Source: CAVVFX01 sp963747535
Lineage (GTDB): Bacteria > Acidobacteriota > Terriglobia > Bryobacterales > Bryobacteraceae
Assembly (NCBI GenBank): GCA_963747535.1
Contig: CAVVFX010000001.1
Location: 124,001 to 188,000 of the forward strand
Length of the DNA stretch: 64,000 nucleotides
Direction: 5' to 3'
The notes under the pieces were generated by a model. It saw nothing but the letters and a program-made list of their open reading frames with translations, was not told the origin of the DNA and did no database searches. This document shows positions 7,503-17,307 of this stretch, in pieces. The translations under genes and the position numbers were made by a program. Position 1 is the first letter of the stretch. Every line of letters starts with the position of its first letter.

Positions 7503-10500
7503 CTAATTGCTGATGCCAAGCTCTACCATGTTGGCAATCACGCTATAAGTCGGTCCGACACAATCCGCGGCCATACCTAGCGGTAGAGTCTCGGGGTCCT
7601 GGGTGAACGGCTTACACATGTACCCTACGTTCCCAAGAACATTTGAAACGAGGCTCAAATAATCTTTCCCCTGGAAGTTGGTCTGATCCTTAAAACAGAA
7701 CACAATCGCAATTCCCGCCATCACGAGGCCATAAAGGCAGTTGAAGTCCGGAAGAGAATCTTTGATGCCGGAAGTCGTCTGAGTAAGGGGCTGCGGCATA
7801 AATGCGATGTACGCGGCGGCCGCCGGCGGCATCCATGACAGCAGGTTCAACAAGAGATAGCTGATCTGGTAATCCGTGGCAGATGAGTCGCTCAGAATCA
7901 GAGAATTCATCATAAAAGCGGCCAACGGAAATAGCCAGTCTATATAAGCCGCATTTGAGTTAGGCTCGACATTCATCGCATCGCAGGCGGCGTCCACGAA
8001 CCCTCCTATCACTGTCGCGACAGCTGCCGAAACATTCTCGAAGCTAAAGTTGCTACCGACAAGGCCGGTGGACAACGGGATGTTCGCGACCTTCATGATG
8101 ATCGTCGTGGGGATGGCGGTCAACAGGGTAATCACGTCGAGCAGGCTCAATGGACTTCCCGAGAGAGACTTCCAGAGAGACGAAAGCCCCGAGTTGCCGA
8201 TGGGACGCTTCAGCATCCACATGATTGCATCGAGGAGCAGCGGAACCAGATCCAGCACGGTATCTACGACCGTATCCACAGCCTTCAGCAGATCCACCGC
8301 CACATTCCCCATCAAGTTGACAAGGTCCGACAACAGCATTTCACCCAATTGCCTGGGCGTTCCACATAAGTTGCGAAGACCGGCCAGGAAGTTTTGTAGC
8401 TGGGTGGCTGCATTTTGGGCATCGGATCCGAGTTGCGTCGCGCAGGTCGCAATGGTCGATTCGATTTGCGACATGACATTGGTGAGATCCACCGTCCCGC
8501 ACGAAATCGTCTGGGTCCCGGTAGCCGTCGCCGGATTCAGGCCGTCGGTGAAGACCCCAACCGATGCGTACTTCATGAACTTGTTGTAAAACTTCATCAA
8601 GATGGCAAAGGAATTAGCGCTTTTGAGGTTGAAGAGCACATTGGGATCAGTGCCGCCCTGAGAGGCCGTGTTTACCGGGGACGCTAATGCCGGCTGGGCA
8701 TTCGAGATGAAGCCCTGAATGTCCTGAATGGCCTCCGCAAGATGCGTGTCGACCGAGTTCTTGGCGTTCTTGATATCCGTCGTCAGTTTATTACGGAAGG
8801 CTGAGTATGCGCTACAGATGGTCGTCTCTAGGGCATTCTTGGTGGTGAGCATGTCCTGCCAGTCCAGAACGTAGCTGATGTATTGAATGACGCGATCGAT
8901 GCCATTGCAAACACTCTTCAGGAATCCGGCAACAGCGTTGAATGCGTCCTCGAGGCCGTTGATCGCTAAGTTATAAACGTTATTGGCATCGTCCCAGATG
9001 GTGTGAGCCAGTTTCTTGGTTTCTGTGTCGAGTTGACTGACCAGTTTCGTGACGAGATTCTTGCCCTTGAGGACATTGTTTTTGAAATCGCTCCAGCTGA
9101 GCCCTAAGAGCGCAGTCGCCTGCAGGGCCGAGAGATCGACGGGACCGAATGTGGTGGCGCCGCTGCCCGGGTCGAAGGTGACCTGGAAGTCCGCCGGCGC
9201 GTTGTATGGCCGGGGGGCGGGCGGTCCCGCGGGATATTGGTACAAAAGATTCAGGTTGGTCGCGGGATAGCTGATATACGCGTTGGCATTTCCATCGGCG
9301 CCAAGAACAGGTTGGCCGCCGTGACGCTTCCGCTTTTTCGGGTGCGCGGCGTCGTACGCCATGCCTCTTTGTCTCTGGACGGCGCGTGCTGCCTCCATCA
9401 TGGCGGGCGTCGTGCCGGTCCCCAAGGTGGTGGTGAGGAACTGGGCGACCTTGTTGGGATCGACACCTTTTACGAGAAGGTGTACACCGGTGTAGTCAAC
9501 GGCGTTCGCCAGATCCCCGGCGTTTGTAGCTGCCAACTGGCTCGCGTTCTCCTGGTCGGGGTAGATGACTATGGCTTCATCGCGATCCATGAAATTGGCC
9601 CAAAGAGAGATCGCAGGGCAAGTCAGACTATCGGCCGAGATCGAAAAGTTCAGCATGCCGCTTGCATCGGTGGTCAGCCAGATGGCGCCGCCAGGCGCAA
9701 GCGAATAAATAAACGCGTCATCGGTAATGGTGACCTGGTCGGACGCAGTGAGCTTTACGCTGATAAAACTCCTGGGGTTGCCGGACGTGTCTTTCAACGT
9801 GACGACCGAGTGGTAGGTGGGGCTCGCAGGCTGGGGAGCACCGGGATTTCCAATGTAGTCACCTGCCATCAACTTACATGAGGCCGAGAATTGGTGGATC
9901 TCTCCAGCCATGTCCACTGCGCTGAGACTGAAAGTCCCGCTGTTACTGTTGGATACGGCAAGACACAGGCCGTTCTCCACTCCCAGCAGAGTCGCAGGCG
10001 CCTGGTTACCGTTCAAATCTTTCAGGTTCTGGTAGACGAGCGTTTTAGTCTGACCGTTCAGATCGACCGCGCACAGCGCGCCAGACCCGTTGGTGAAATA
10101 GGCGATACCGTCCTCAATGAAGATTTGAGCGTTAGAACAGTCGCCGCCGGGCGCGACGTGCCACTGGTAGGTCCCGGTCGCTGCGTCCAGACAGGTGAAG
10201 TATCCGTCAGCACCACAGAAGTAGACATTCCCGTTGTACACCGCCGGCCGTGAGATAGGCGCGCCATTGGTGTAGATCCAGTTGTGCTTTGTGCCATTCC
10301 AGTCGAATGCCTCGATCGATTGCAAGCCCGCGTAAATCCATTGCGTGTCGGTCGCGATTGCGTGCACCGCGGTTTCTTCGAGCGTTACCTGCTCGCGCAG
10401 GGCGGGAGGCGTAGTCGTCAGATCGTAGGTAAAGGCCGTGGTATTGGTGGCCACGATGAACTTGCTCAAGTCCGCAAAATCGATGGCGGCCGAACTGCTC

Positions 10501-11159
10501 GAAATGACGGGCAGCTTGACGGATGGATCGACCTGGTAGTCCGGCGCGCCCGAGGCAGGATCCGGGGTGAAGGTATAGAAGTTCAGGACGCCATTACCAG
10601 TGAGAAACGCGAATCGTCCCCCTCCCAGATCCGCCAGATTGCTGACAATCGGGGGCAAACCGTCAACTTCGTTATTGCCGGGGCAAATGGAACTGCAACC
10701 GGTGGCGGCCGTGTAAAGTCCGTAGAGTCCAGCTCCCGCGTACGGGGCGACGAAAACTCCGTTGGACGCGTGGAGATCCCCGAAGGGCCGATAGAATCCC
10801 AGCGCGTTGTAGGTGCCGAGGGCTCCTTTTCCCTGAATATCGTAGATCAGTAGAGCGCCTCCGGTTGAAGGGTCCTGGCTCGAATAAATACAAGCCATGC
10901 CTTGGTCGTAGACGCCGCCAAGAACGCTGCCTCTTACCGTACCGATCGGCAACTCATCGCTCCAAACGATAGTCGGATTCAGATTTGCAGACGACTTGAG
11001 AGCAGATGGTGCAGCTAACTGCTTCCTGGCCCCTACCGGGCCTGCAAGCAGTGTGTTTCCCGCGGCCAATCCTGTTCCGAGACCTCCTAACAACTGAAGG
11101 AAACCTCGGCGGTTCATCCCGGATTTCTCACGATTCGGATTCTTGACTTTAAATCTCAT
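7503..11159 (-). CDS. Large Tat-exported beta-propeller protein
   Basis: The 1218-residue product begins with a twin-arginine signal (MNRRGFLQLLGGLGTGLAAG); AGGAG lies 8 bases before ATG 11159, which supports that start over the internal Met 15. Residues ~60-430 look like a PQQ/YVTN-type beta-propeller, with repeated blades such as GNVYFCGADGYFTCLDAATGTYQWHV and DGIAYFTNGSGALCAVDLNG. The middle contains CPAISLWANFMDRDEAIVIYPD, and the last ~450 residues are helical with many Leu/Ile/Val segments but no catalytic motif I recognise. Nothing identifies an enzyme; a structural or binding role outside the cytoplasmic membrane is likely. A copy of the shared TGATCA-N18-CCCCC element lies 44 bases upstream. 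Confidence 0.8.
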   Translation of the reverse strand: MRFKVKNPNREKSGMNRRGFLQLLGGLGTGLAAGNTLLAGPVGARKQLAAPSALKSSANLNPTIVWSDELPIGTVRGSVLGGVYDQGMACIYSSQDPSTGGALLIYDIQGKGALGTYNALGFYRPFGDLHASNGVFVAPYAGAGLYGLYTAATGCSSICPGNNEVDGLPPIVSNLADLGGGRFAFLTGNGVLNFYTFTPDPASGAPDYQVDPSVKLPVISSSSAAIDFADLSKFIVATNTTAFTYDLTTTPPALREQVTLEETAVHAIATDTQWIYAGLQSIEAFDWNGTKHNWIYTNGAPISRPAVYNGNVYFCGADGYFTCLDAATGTYQWHVAPGGDCSNAQIFIEDGIAYFTNGSGALCAVDLNGQTKTLVYQNLKDLNGNQAPATLLGVENGLCLAVSNSNSGTFSLSAVDMAGEIHQFSASCKLMAGDYIGNPGAPQPASPTYHSVVTLKDTSGNPRSFISVKLTASDQVTITDDAFIYSLAPGGAIWLTTDASGMLNFSISADSLTCPAISLWANFMDRDEAIVIYPDQENASQLAATNAGDLANAVDYTGVHLLVKGVDPNKVAQFLTTTLGTGTTPAMMEAARAVQRQRGMAYDAAHPKKRKRHGGQPVLGADGNANAYISYPATNLNLLYQYPAGPPAPRPYNAPADFQVTFDPGSGATTFGPVDLSALQATALLGLSWSDFKNNVLKGKNLVTKLVSQLDTETKKLAHTIWDDANNVYNLAINGLEDAFNAVAGFLKSVCNGIDRVIQYISYVLDWQDMLTTKNALETTICSAYSAFRNKLTTDIKNAKNSVDTHLAEAIQDIQGFISNAQPALASPVNTASQGGTDPNVLFNLKSANSFAILMKFYNKFMKYASVGVFTDGLNPATATGTQTISCGTVDLTNVMSQIESTIATCATQLGSDAQNAATQLQNFLAGLRNLCGTPRQLGEMLLSDLVNLMGNVAVDLLKAVDTVVDTVLDLVPLLLDAIMWMLKRPIGNSGLSSLWKSLSGSPLSLLDVITLLTAIPTTIIMKVANIPLSTGLVGSNFSFENVSAAVATVIGGFVDAACDAMNVEPNSNAAYIDWLFPLAAFMMNSLILSDSSATDYQISYLLLNLLSWMPPAAAAYIAFMPQPLTQTTSGIKDSLPDFNCLYGLVMAGIAIVFCFKDQTNFQGKDYLSLVSNVLGNVGYMCKPFTQDPETLPLGMAADCVGPTYSVIANMVELGISN

Positions 11160-11202
11160 CTGGCGTTCTCCTTTTGTGCGTTCGCTTCTGGTTCATTCCT
11201 CT

Positions 11203-11231
11203 GGGGGAAAACTAGCGCAGAAAAGTGATCA
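11203..11231 (-). promoter_or_regulatory. Shared bipartite element, copy 1 (TGATCA-N18-CCCCC)
   Basis: On the minus strand TGATCA (11231-11226), 18 bases, then CCCCC (11207-11203), 43 bases before ATG 11159. The bases after TGATCA read CTTTTCTG, like the other copies. One of seven such elements between 11 and 24 kb. Confidence 0.55.
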
Positions 11232-11311
11232 TGAATCAAAAAGATTCCGAAGAAACTTGGGAAGGAACTGGACTGAGGAGAAAGCGATGGGATCTTGGTA
11301 GCGGGGCTAGA

Positions 11312-14134
11312 TCATTGACGGCCGAGCATCCATACATTCGAATCGTCGACATCGTCCAGATAGGCCAGTTTCTTGCCGTCCGGAGAAGGTACAGCCCAGC
11401 CTCGAATGTTGCCGAGGGAATGCAGCTGGCCATTCGACTCATAGAAGTAGATTCTTCGACCGATCGAAGTCTCCAGCGATACAAACCAACCAGTCTGATC
11501 CATGGCCCAAGTGACTGACGAGACGTTCGCCAAACCCGGTATCTGCAGTTCCCGTACCGGGGGTTCCTTAGACGTTGAATTCAATTTGAGCAGGCGAATG
11601 CGAGCTGTCCTCGAATCGTGATTCGGAATCGCAACAAGGCTGCCGTCGGGCGAGACATTCCAGTCTCCCAGGATGGACGGCAGCCACGATGTCCGCGCCA
11701 GTTCCTTGCCGATACCCCGGACTGGGTCCAGTTCGGAGAACACGAAACTTTTTTGATCGATCGTAGTCCGGATCACACAGCGTCCTTTGCGGCCGACGCT
11801 GCATCGAAATTCATCCAGATAACCGCCGATTGGGATCTGCTCGATCACGCCTCCATCGACTGGAATCCGCATCAGATTGTATGGACCAGCGGCGCCTGAC
11901 GCCGGGCCCGCGGCGTAGAGGACGAACCGGCCATCGGGCGATAACTGCGGAAAAACGTCCCATCGCTTTGGCGTGGTGACAACTGCCTCCGGCACCCGCT
12001 GATCGATTCGCTGCTTGAAAATATCGTACCCGCCGCTGCGGCTGGATTCAAAGATTATGGAATTACTGTCCGTCGTCCAGGCGTGCGGATAACTCGCGCG
12101 GCCATCCAGAGTTAACTCTCGGATATTAGTGATATTTAGCGCCGGCCGATTGAAGTCTGCCACAAACACCGACTCGCGCGTGGTCTGCCTTATCAAGGCG
12201 ATCTTAGACGCATCCTGCGTGCCGGACATGGCAAACGAATAGTGGCGGTAGTCGAGTGGCGTTTCGACTTTCCTGAAGGTACCGCTGAATCGCCCCGTAG
12301 TCGGATTTACCCGGGTGGCCCAGAGTTGGCCGCCTTGATTGATTCCTGGTTTGGCCCCACCCAGGAAGAAAAGCTCTCCATCCGCCCGGGATATCGCGCA
12401 ATGGAGGGCGAATTTCGCTAGGCTCTCCGAAACGGCTCCACTATCGGCGGAGGCGGACTCGAAACTGCTCTCGTAGTATTGAGGGAACATCACGTACCCG
12501 AGGTCCTCCTGTCCGGAGTAGTGGCGTCTTTGGAATAAAATATGACGCCCGTTACCTGACCATAGAAAGAACGGAAACGAATCTCGGGAGGTGCCGGCTA
12601 TCAGTCGTCTTGCGTCCTCTCCGTCGGAGGCCATTGTCCAGATCGCGGAATAATCATCTTGCAGAAACGCGATTCGCGATCCATCCGGCGACGGCTGCCC
12701 CATTCTCGCATCTTTTCGAAGTTCCCGGGCTTTGCCGCCCGTAATGGGTAACATCCAGATCGAAGGTTGATTCGTCTCTTCCGAGAATCCGCTGATAATC
12801 AATGCGCTACCATCGGGAAACCACGCCAGATGGTCGACAGCGAAGTCCTCAGGCCCATTCAGAACGTTCAGCTGATCGCTTTGCAGGCTTTTGAGAAATA
12901 CGCCATCGATATTGGCGTATGCGAGGAGCTTTCCGTCGCCGGAAATCGCGGCGGCCGTAGGCTTGTTCTGGTTGAGTAAAGTGGTGATCTGCTCCAGTTT
13001 GTTGCCGAATTCACTACGCGGTCGTAGGAATTTCCATGCACCGATGCCAAATCCAGTAATCACCAGGCCTGCGAGGAGTGACACCCAAGCCCAACGTGGT
13101 AGCTTGCGTCCGCCTGCCCCGCGATCGGTTGCGGGGCTGGCGAGCTGTCGCAATTCATTCGTCACGTTTGCTGCCGTCAATCGCTGCGCCGGATCCTTGT
13201 TAAGCAGGCCGAGAATCATCGAATTCAACCTAGAGGGCAGTTCCGGATTCAGCATCGAAGGAGGTTTGGGTTCCTGCGTCGCGATTGCGGTCAATACTTC
13301 AAATGGCGAGTCAGCGATAAATGGATGCTGTCCGGTAGCGAGTTCGTACATCACAATTCCGAACGCGAACATGTCGCTCCGGGAGGTGATCGGCTGGCTC
13401 CTGTAATGTTCCGGGGACATGTAGCTGATTGTTCCCGCGGGGATGCCGGCCGTCAACGTTCCCGTTGTCTCATTGCCATGAATGATGTGGCGTGCCAGAC
13501 CGAAATCGAGGACCTTGACCCGATCGTCAGACATCAGCATTACATTCTCAGGCTTGATGTCCCGGTGGACCAGACCGGCGTTGTGCGCGGTGGCGAGCGC
13601 GTCGGCGATCTGCTCTCCGATACGCACAAGCCGGGGCAATGGAACGGGTTTTCCGCAAAGTTGGCGCAGAGGAACCCCTTCTACCAGTTCCATCACGATC
13701 GCAACCATCCCTCCCGTTCGGATAATCTCGTGCACTGTGACGATATTGGGGTGATTGAAAGAAGATGCCGCCCGCGCCTCGCGAATGAACCTTTCCTGGG
13801 CCTGCGTGTCCTGTATTCCGGGGGAATCTGAACGCAATAGCTTAAGCGCTACCATGCGCGCAAGTTCGGGATCGCGTGCGGAATATACTTCGCCGGCTCC
13901 GCCCGCACCAAGATATTCTTCAAGTACAAAGCGCCCAATGGCCGAGCCAAGGCGGCTTGGCGTTTCGTCCGGCTGTTCCAAAGTTTCCGCCAGTTGTAGA
14001 ACCTCGGTGACGAATTTCTCGTCGGTAGAGCGGGATTGGACGAAGCTTACGCGGTCGGAGCTTGGCACCTGAATGGCCTCGAGCGCCAAATCGTATATAT
14101 TCCGCCACTGGTCGTCGCTGAAGCCCTGGGTCAT
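11312..14134 (-). CDS. Ser/Thr protein kinase with C-terminal WD40-like propeller
   Basis: The ~940-residue product has a short N-terminal helical region (DDQWRNIYDLALEA), typical of Acidobacteria kinases, then a Hanks-type kinase domain: glycine-rich loop LGAGGAGEVYSARD, Lys in VALKLLR, HRDIKPENVML, DFGLARH, and SYMSPEH in the activation segment. One transmembrane helix follows (WAWVSLLAGLVITGFGIGAW), then a TolB/WD40-like propeller with repeated blades (GQPSPDGSRIAFLQ, FPQLSPDGRFVLYAA, AVPSPDGKKLAYLD). The kinase is cytoplasmic and the propeller periplasmic, so it is a receptor kinase that may sense a ligand outside. I start at the ATG at 14134 rather than a TTG nine bases upstream. It lies in the secreted-protein island but has no copy of the shared element. 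Confidence 0.9.
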   Translation of the reverse strand: MTQGFSDDQWRNIYDLALEAIQVPSSDRVSFVQSRSTDEKFVTEVLQLAETLEQPDETPSRLGSAIGRFVLEEYLGAGGAGEVYSARDPELARMVALKLLRSDSPGIQDTQAQERFIREARAASSFNHPNIVTVHEIIRTGGMVAIVMELVEGVPLRQLCGKPVPLPRLVRIGEQIADALATAHNAGLVHRDIKPENVMLMSDDRVKVLDFGLARHIIHGNETTGTLTAGIPAGTISYMSPEHYRSQPITSRSDMFAFGIVMYELATGQHPFIADSPFEVLTAIATQEPKPPSMLNPELPSRLNSMILGLLNKDPAQRLTAANVTNELRQLASPATDRGAGGRKLPRWAWVSLLAGLVITGFGIGAWKFLRPRSEFGNKLEQITTLLNQNKPTAAAISGDGKLLAYANIDGVFLKSLQSDQLNVLNGPEDFAVDHLAWFPDGSALIISGFSEETNQPSIWMLPITGGKARELRKDARMGQPSPDGSRIAFLQDDYSAIWTMASDGEDARRLIAGTSRDSFPFFLWSGNGRHILFQRRHYSGQEDLGYVMFPQYYESSFESASADSGAVSESLAKFALHCAISRADGELFFLGGAKPGINQGGQLWATRVNPTTGRFSGTFRKVETPLDYRHYSFAMSGTQDASKIALIRQTTRESVFVADFNRPALNITNIRELTLDGRASYPHAWTTDSNSIIFESSRSGGYDIFKQRIDQRVPEAVVTTPKRWDVFPQLSPDGRFVLYAAGPASGAAGPYNLMRIPVDGGVIEQIPIGGYLDEFRCSVGRKGRCVIRTTIDQKSFVFSELDPVRGIGKELARTSWLPSILGDWNVSPDGSLVAIPNHDSRTARIRLLKLNSTSKEPPVRELQIPGLANVSSVTWAMDQTGWFVSLETSIGRRIYFYESNGQLHSLGNIRGWAVPSPDGKKLAYLDDVDDSNVWMLGRQ

Positions 14135-14284
14135 GGCCTGCAATGCGCCTCAGCGTTCCGGCCTTATCCAATGTTGCGCAGTCGCTCCGTCGCTCGCCCG
14201 CAACCCCGTCTTGAAGCATGCGACTGCCTCCCGGTGAACCTGGGACACGATTGCATATTTTACCAGAGCCAGCCGAGAAAACAT

Positions 14285-14634
14285 TTTCCTGGAGATCCGG
14301 TAACAGCGCGAAGGCGGGCTGATCGACCGACAATTTGCCTTGCTCCACCAGGTGCATGATCGTCACAGCGGTGATGAACTTGGAGAGGCTCGCAATCCGG
14401 TACCGCGAATCCGGTTGCGCCTGGATGTTGTTCAAGGGATCCAGCCAGGACGTACCCAGGTGCCATGACCAGTTTGCCATTGCGGACGACAGCGATCGAG
14501 CCTCCTGGGATTTTATGTTTCGTCAGCAGATTTTCCATGAAGTCGTCAAACGGCTGTATAGCCGGCGTTCCCGTCTGGGCCGCGGCCACGGCGGCGAAAG
14601 AAGTGAATGCCACAGCTCGTACGAATGTGTTCAT
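14285..14634 (-). pseudogene. Truncated, frameshifted serine hydrolase (beta-lactamase fold)
   Basis: The frame starts MNTFVRAVAFTSFAAVAAAQ (signal peptide), then TGTPAIQPFDDFMENLLTKH and GGSIAVVRNGKLV. After a shift near 14460 it continues as DSRYRIASLSKFITAVTIMH and LVEQGKLSVDQPAFALLPDL, which includes the SxxK motif of class C beta-lactamase-like hydrolases. Homology stops at about 14285. It matches the first ~120 residues of the intact hydrolase at 23416-25377 closely, so it is the remnant of a paralogue. It still carries an upstream copy of the shared element. Confidence 0.7.
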
Positions 14635-14653
14635 CGATTTTCCACAAAACGAA

Positions 14654-14681
14654 GGGGGAGGCTCTGGCGAAAATCTGATCA
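14654..14681 (-). promoter_or_regulatory. Shared bipartite element, copy 2 (TGATCA-N17-CCCCC)
   Basis: On the minus strand TGATCA (14681-14676), 17 bases starting GATTTTCG, then CCCCC (14658-14654), 19 bases before the ATG of the hydrolase remnant. It lies back to back with copy 3 of the divergent MliC gene. Confidence 0.5.
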
Positions 14682-14720
14682 ACTTTTTTTTGTTGGCAAG
14701 CTGCTCGCAACCGGATTCTG

Positions 14721-14748
14721 TGATCACTTCCCCGGGTGAAATCGCCCC
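14721..14748 (+). promoter_or_regulatory. Shared bipartite element, copy 3 (TGATCA-N18-CCCC)
   Basis: TGATCA (14721-14726), 18 bases, CCCC (14745-14748), only 9 bases before the MliC-like ATG. It is the weakest copy in its second half. If it is a promoter, the transcript would be nearly leaderless. Confidence 0.45.
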
Positions 14749-14757
14749 TGATGGAAT

Positions 14758-15141
14758 ATGAACATCAAATCTCTGACAATACTGATAGTTTTAGCCGGTT
14801 TGCAAGCGACGGTTCATGCTGCTGACTTGACGATTCCAATGAATAGCTGGGCCAAGGAAGCGCGCAAATCCGTCCGTTACCAATGTGATTACAACGCCCG
14901 AAAACTCGGGCTGCCTGACAGGCCGTTCACGGTCGACTACATCAACCGGGGAAATAACAGCCTGGCAGTGCTGACGATATTCGGGGAATCGTTGATTTTT
15001 GCCAATGTCGACTCCGGTTCCGGCGCTCGCTATGCGGCTCGGCAATACATCTGGTGGGAAGCTGCGGGAAGAAGTGTGTCCCTCAGTTCTGACTCTTCGC
15101 GTGGCGGACGGGTGGTATCGTCATGCCGGCCAGTACGATAA
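14758..15141 (+). CDS. MliC-like lysozyme inhibitor (secreted)
   Basis: The 127-residue product has a signal peptide (MNIKSLTILIVLAGLQATVH, cleavage after AA). The mature part carries the MliC/PliC pattern: RYQCDYNARKLG, PFTVDYINRGNNSLAVLTI, then SGSGARYAARQYIWWEAAGR and a C-terminal Cys (VVSSCRPVR) that can pair with the first Cys. In characterised MliC proteins the SGSGxRY loop inserts into the lysozyme active site. It would protect peptidoglycan from c-type lysozymes of predators or hosts. There is no lipobox, so this is a soluble periplasmic form. It heads a likely operon with carbonic anhydrase (start 24 bases on) and a bestrophin-like channel. Confidence 0.75.
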   Translation: MNIKSLTILIVLAGLQATVHAADLTIPMNSWAKEARKSVRYQCDYNARKLGLPDRPFTVDYINRGNNSLAVLTIFGESLIFANVDSGSGARYAARQYIWWEAAGRSVSLSSDSSRGGRVVSSCRPVR

Positions 15142-15165
15142 ACGTTGATCCAGGAGAATAAACCA

Positions 15166-15834
15166 ATGACTGAAGAACATGTTTTGGAACGATTAAGGCG
15201 CGGAATCCGCCACTTTCAAAGCGAAGTCCACGCCAAAAACGCCGGCTTGTACGAGCGTGCCGGCGCGTCTCCGCAGCAGCCTCACACCCTGAGCATCGCG
15301 TGCGCTGACTCGCGGGTGGACGTGGAGGCCATCACCAATTCGAAACCTGGCGAAGTATTCGTCACGCGCAACGTCGGCAACATGGTTCCAGCCTACGGAG
15401 AAATGCTGGGCGGCGTGAGTGCGGTCATCGAATATGCGGTCGCCGCTCTGAAGGTCCGGCATATTGCCGTATGTGGACATTCCGATTGCGGCGCCATGAA
15501 GGCCCTGCTGAATCCAGCGAGTACCGCGCAGATGCCTACTCTGAGGACTTGGCTGCGCAACGGGTCGGCCGCCTTGGAGGTCGCGGAAAGCTTCGCACCG
15601 CCGGTCGTAGACCAGATGGAACGTCTGCGCGGCTTAACCGAAGAAAACGTCCTCATGCAACTGGCGCATTTGAAGACTCACCCAAGCGTAGCCGGAGCAT
15701 TAGCACGCGCGCGATTGACCCTCTCGGGCTGGGTATATGAGATCGGCACGGGTGATGTGCGAATTGCGGAAGATGGCAGCCGGCCGTTCGTGTCTGTCAG
15801 CAATACTAACTTTGCCGCGCACGGTTGCCGGTAA
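15166..15834 (+). CDS. Beta-class carbonic anhydrase
   Basis: The 222-residue product interconverts CO2 and bicarbonate. Zinc-site motifs are complete: ACADSRVD (Cys and the Asp-Arg dyad) and AVCGHSDCGAMKALL (His and Cys), with VFVTRNVGNMVP between them. The length is normal for bacterial beta-carbonic anhydrases. ATG 15166 is chosen because CCAGGAGAATAA precedes it at good spacing; an upstream ATA/ATG region has no such site. There is no signal peptide, so it is cytoplasmic. The next gene, 10 bases on, encodes a bestrophin-like membrane protein, suggesting coupled bicarbonate handling. A second, Tat-exported beta-carbonic anhydrase lies at 33519-34259. Confidence 0.93.
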   Translation: MTEEHVLERLRRGIRHFQSEVHAKNAGLYERAGASPQQPHTLSIACADSRVDVEAITNSKPGEVFVTRNVGNMVPAYGEMLGGVSAVIEYAVAALKVRHIAVCGHSDCGAMKALLNPASTAQMPTLRTWLRNGSAALEVAESFAPPVVDQMERLRGLTEENVLMQLAHLKTHPSVAGALARARLTLSGWVYEIGTGDVRIAEDGSRPFVSVSNTNFAAHGCR

Positions 15835-15844
15835 GTGGATTGCC

Positions 15845-16745
15845 ATGCTGGTTACCAGGAAGCCGTGCCTCCGCCGGGTGGTTCGCCAATTCGGACTATC
15901 CGTTGCTTCGCTAATGTTTTGGGACCTGTTGATTGTCGTCGCCTTCATGCTGTGGGGCTGGCGTTGGATTGCATCTGATCATATTCCCCTTGCACTCTAT
16001 GGATCGGTGATCAGCATTGTAGTTGCCTTTCGAAACAACGCGGCCTACTCGCGGTGGTGGGAGGCAAGGACAATTTGGGGCCACATCGTGAACAACAGCC
16101 GGACCCTCGCGCGGCAGGTGTGTGGGGTCTTTGGCTTCCGCCCTGAAGCTATGGCGCTTCGCCAGGCGATCGTGTATCACCAGATCGCTTTTGTCCACGC
16201 GCTGCGTCAACAACTTCGCGGGCTGGATGTGCTCGGTGAGATTGCGCGTTTACTTTCGCCAGAGCAACTCTCATCGCTGCGCATCGAAAGGAACCTGCCG
16301 CCTAGCCTTGCAGCGCAACATCGGCTCGATGTTATGTCTTGCGCGACAGCGGGATTGGATTGATTCTCGGGAATGGCAGGCGATCGACCGCACGATGAGT
16401 GAGTTAACGGCAGCGCTAGGCGGTGCCGAGAGGATCAAGGCAACTCCCATGCCCAGACAGTACGACTTCTTCGTCATGATCTTCGTGCAGGCCTACTGTC
16501 TGTTGCTTCCGGTTGGGTTGGTGTCGCGGCTGGGGTGGTTCACGCCATTGGGATCAACCTTGATCGGCTTTATGTTCCTGGCGATGGACCGCATCGGTCG
16601 TAGCCTGGAAGACCCGTTCAACAACGACGTCTATGACGTGCCGTTGACCGCGATTTCCACGACGATAGAAATCAATCTCCGACAGATGCTCGAAGAAGCG
16701 CAGGCCCCCGAAGGTGTTGTTCCGGTCGGCGGAATTCTGTGGTGA
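15845..16745 (+). pseudogene. Bestrophin-like anion channel, one frameshift
   Basis: Two frames join into a ~300-residue protein of the bestrophin/UPF0187 family. The first part has FWDLLIVVAFMLWGWRWIAS, IVVAFRNNAAYSRWWEARTIWG (the family's most conserved stretch) and NLPPSLAAQ. A one-base shift near 16318 leads into IGSMLCLARQRDWIDSREWQ, IKATPMPRQYDFFVMIFVQA, LGSTLIGFMFLAMDRIGRSL and EDPFNNDVYDVPLTAIS. Bestrophins conduct chloride and bicarbonate. The shift lies in an otherwise well kept gene, so it is a young mutation or an error. Start 15845 follows the carbonic anhydrase stop by 10 bases. Confidence 0.8.
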
Positions 16746-16828
16746 TCAAAGCGCAATTGTGTACGTCAAGTTCTGTCGGAAGGCAGGCGCCCCCCGTTTG
16801 CCGGTTCCATTTATCGCTGCAACAGCGC

Positions 16829-16854
16829 GCGGCGGGTCGACATTGACCCGCCGC
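16829..16854 (+). terminator. Candidate terminator of the MliC-CA-bestrophin operon
   Basis: Perfect 10-bp inverted repeat GCGGCGGGTC / GACCCGCCGC with a 6-base loop, about 85 bases after the bestrophin stop. It is followed by AGCCTACCCTTTT, so the T run is weak and displaced. Confidence 0.45.
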
Positions 16855-17307
16855 AGCCTACCCTTTTCGGCGGGCAAAGTCGTTGCTGTCACCATGTGCT
16901 CAACCTCCGCTTCCGGTGAAGAAACCCCGGTTGGCCTACCTTTGGTCCCTGTCCTTTGGCTGTCGGCGCAAGCGCACGACGCCGCTTTCAAGCGTTCTCT
17001 AAGTAACGTCCGTCCATTCCTCGTGTACTCGATCGTCCGGCCTCTGCCCGGTCGCACAGCTTGAGTTGGCGGCTCTACACATCGCCAGCCAAGCTGCCGG
17101 ATCCCGTCGTGCTTCTTCCATGTGCGGCGTTCCTGGATCCACGGCAACTCCGAAAGCACATCGTCATTCTTCTTGGCGGCAGATGGTGGAATGGAATGGC
17201 ATCTGCTTCAACCCGGATGCACATCCGGACAATCTATGGACTGTGGCCAAGCCAAAATGTGAAGTTATTTATGCGTGATCCTATTGACACCCTTGTCACA
17301 CGACTTG

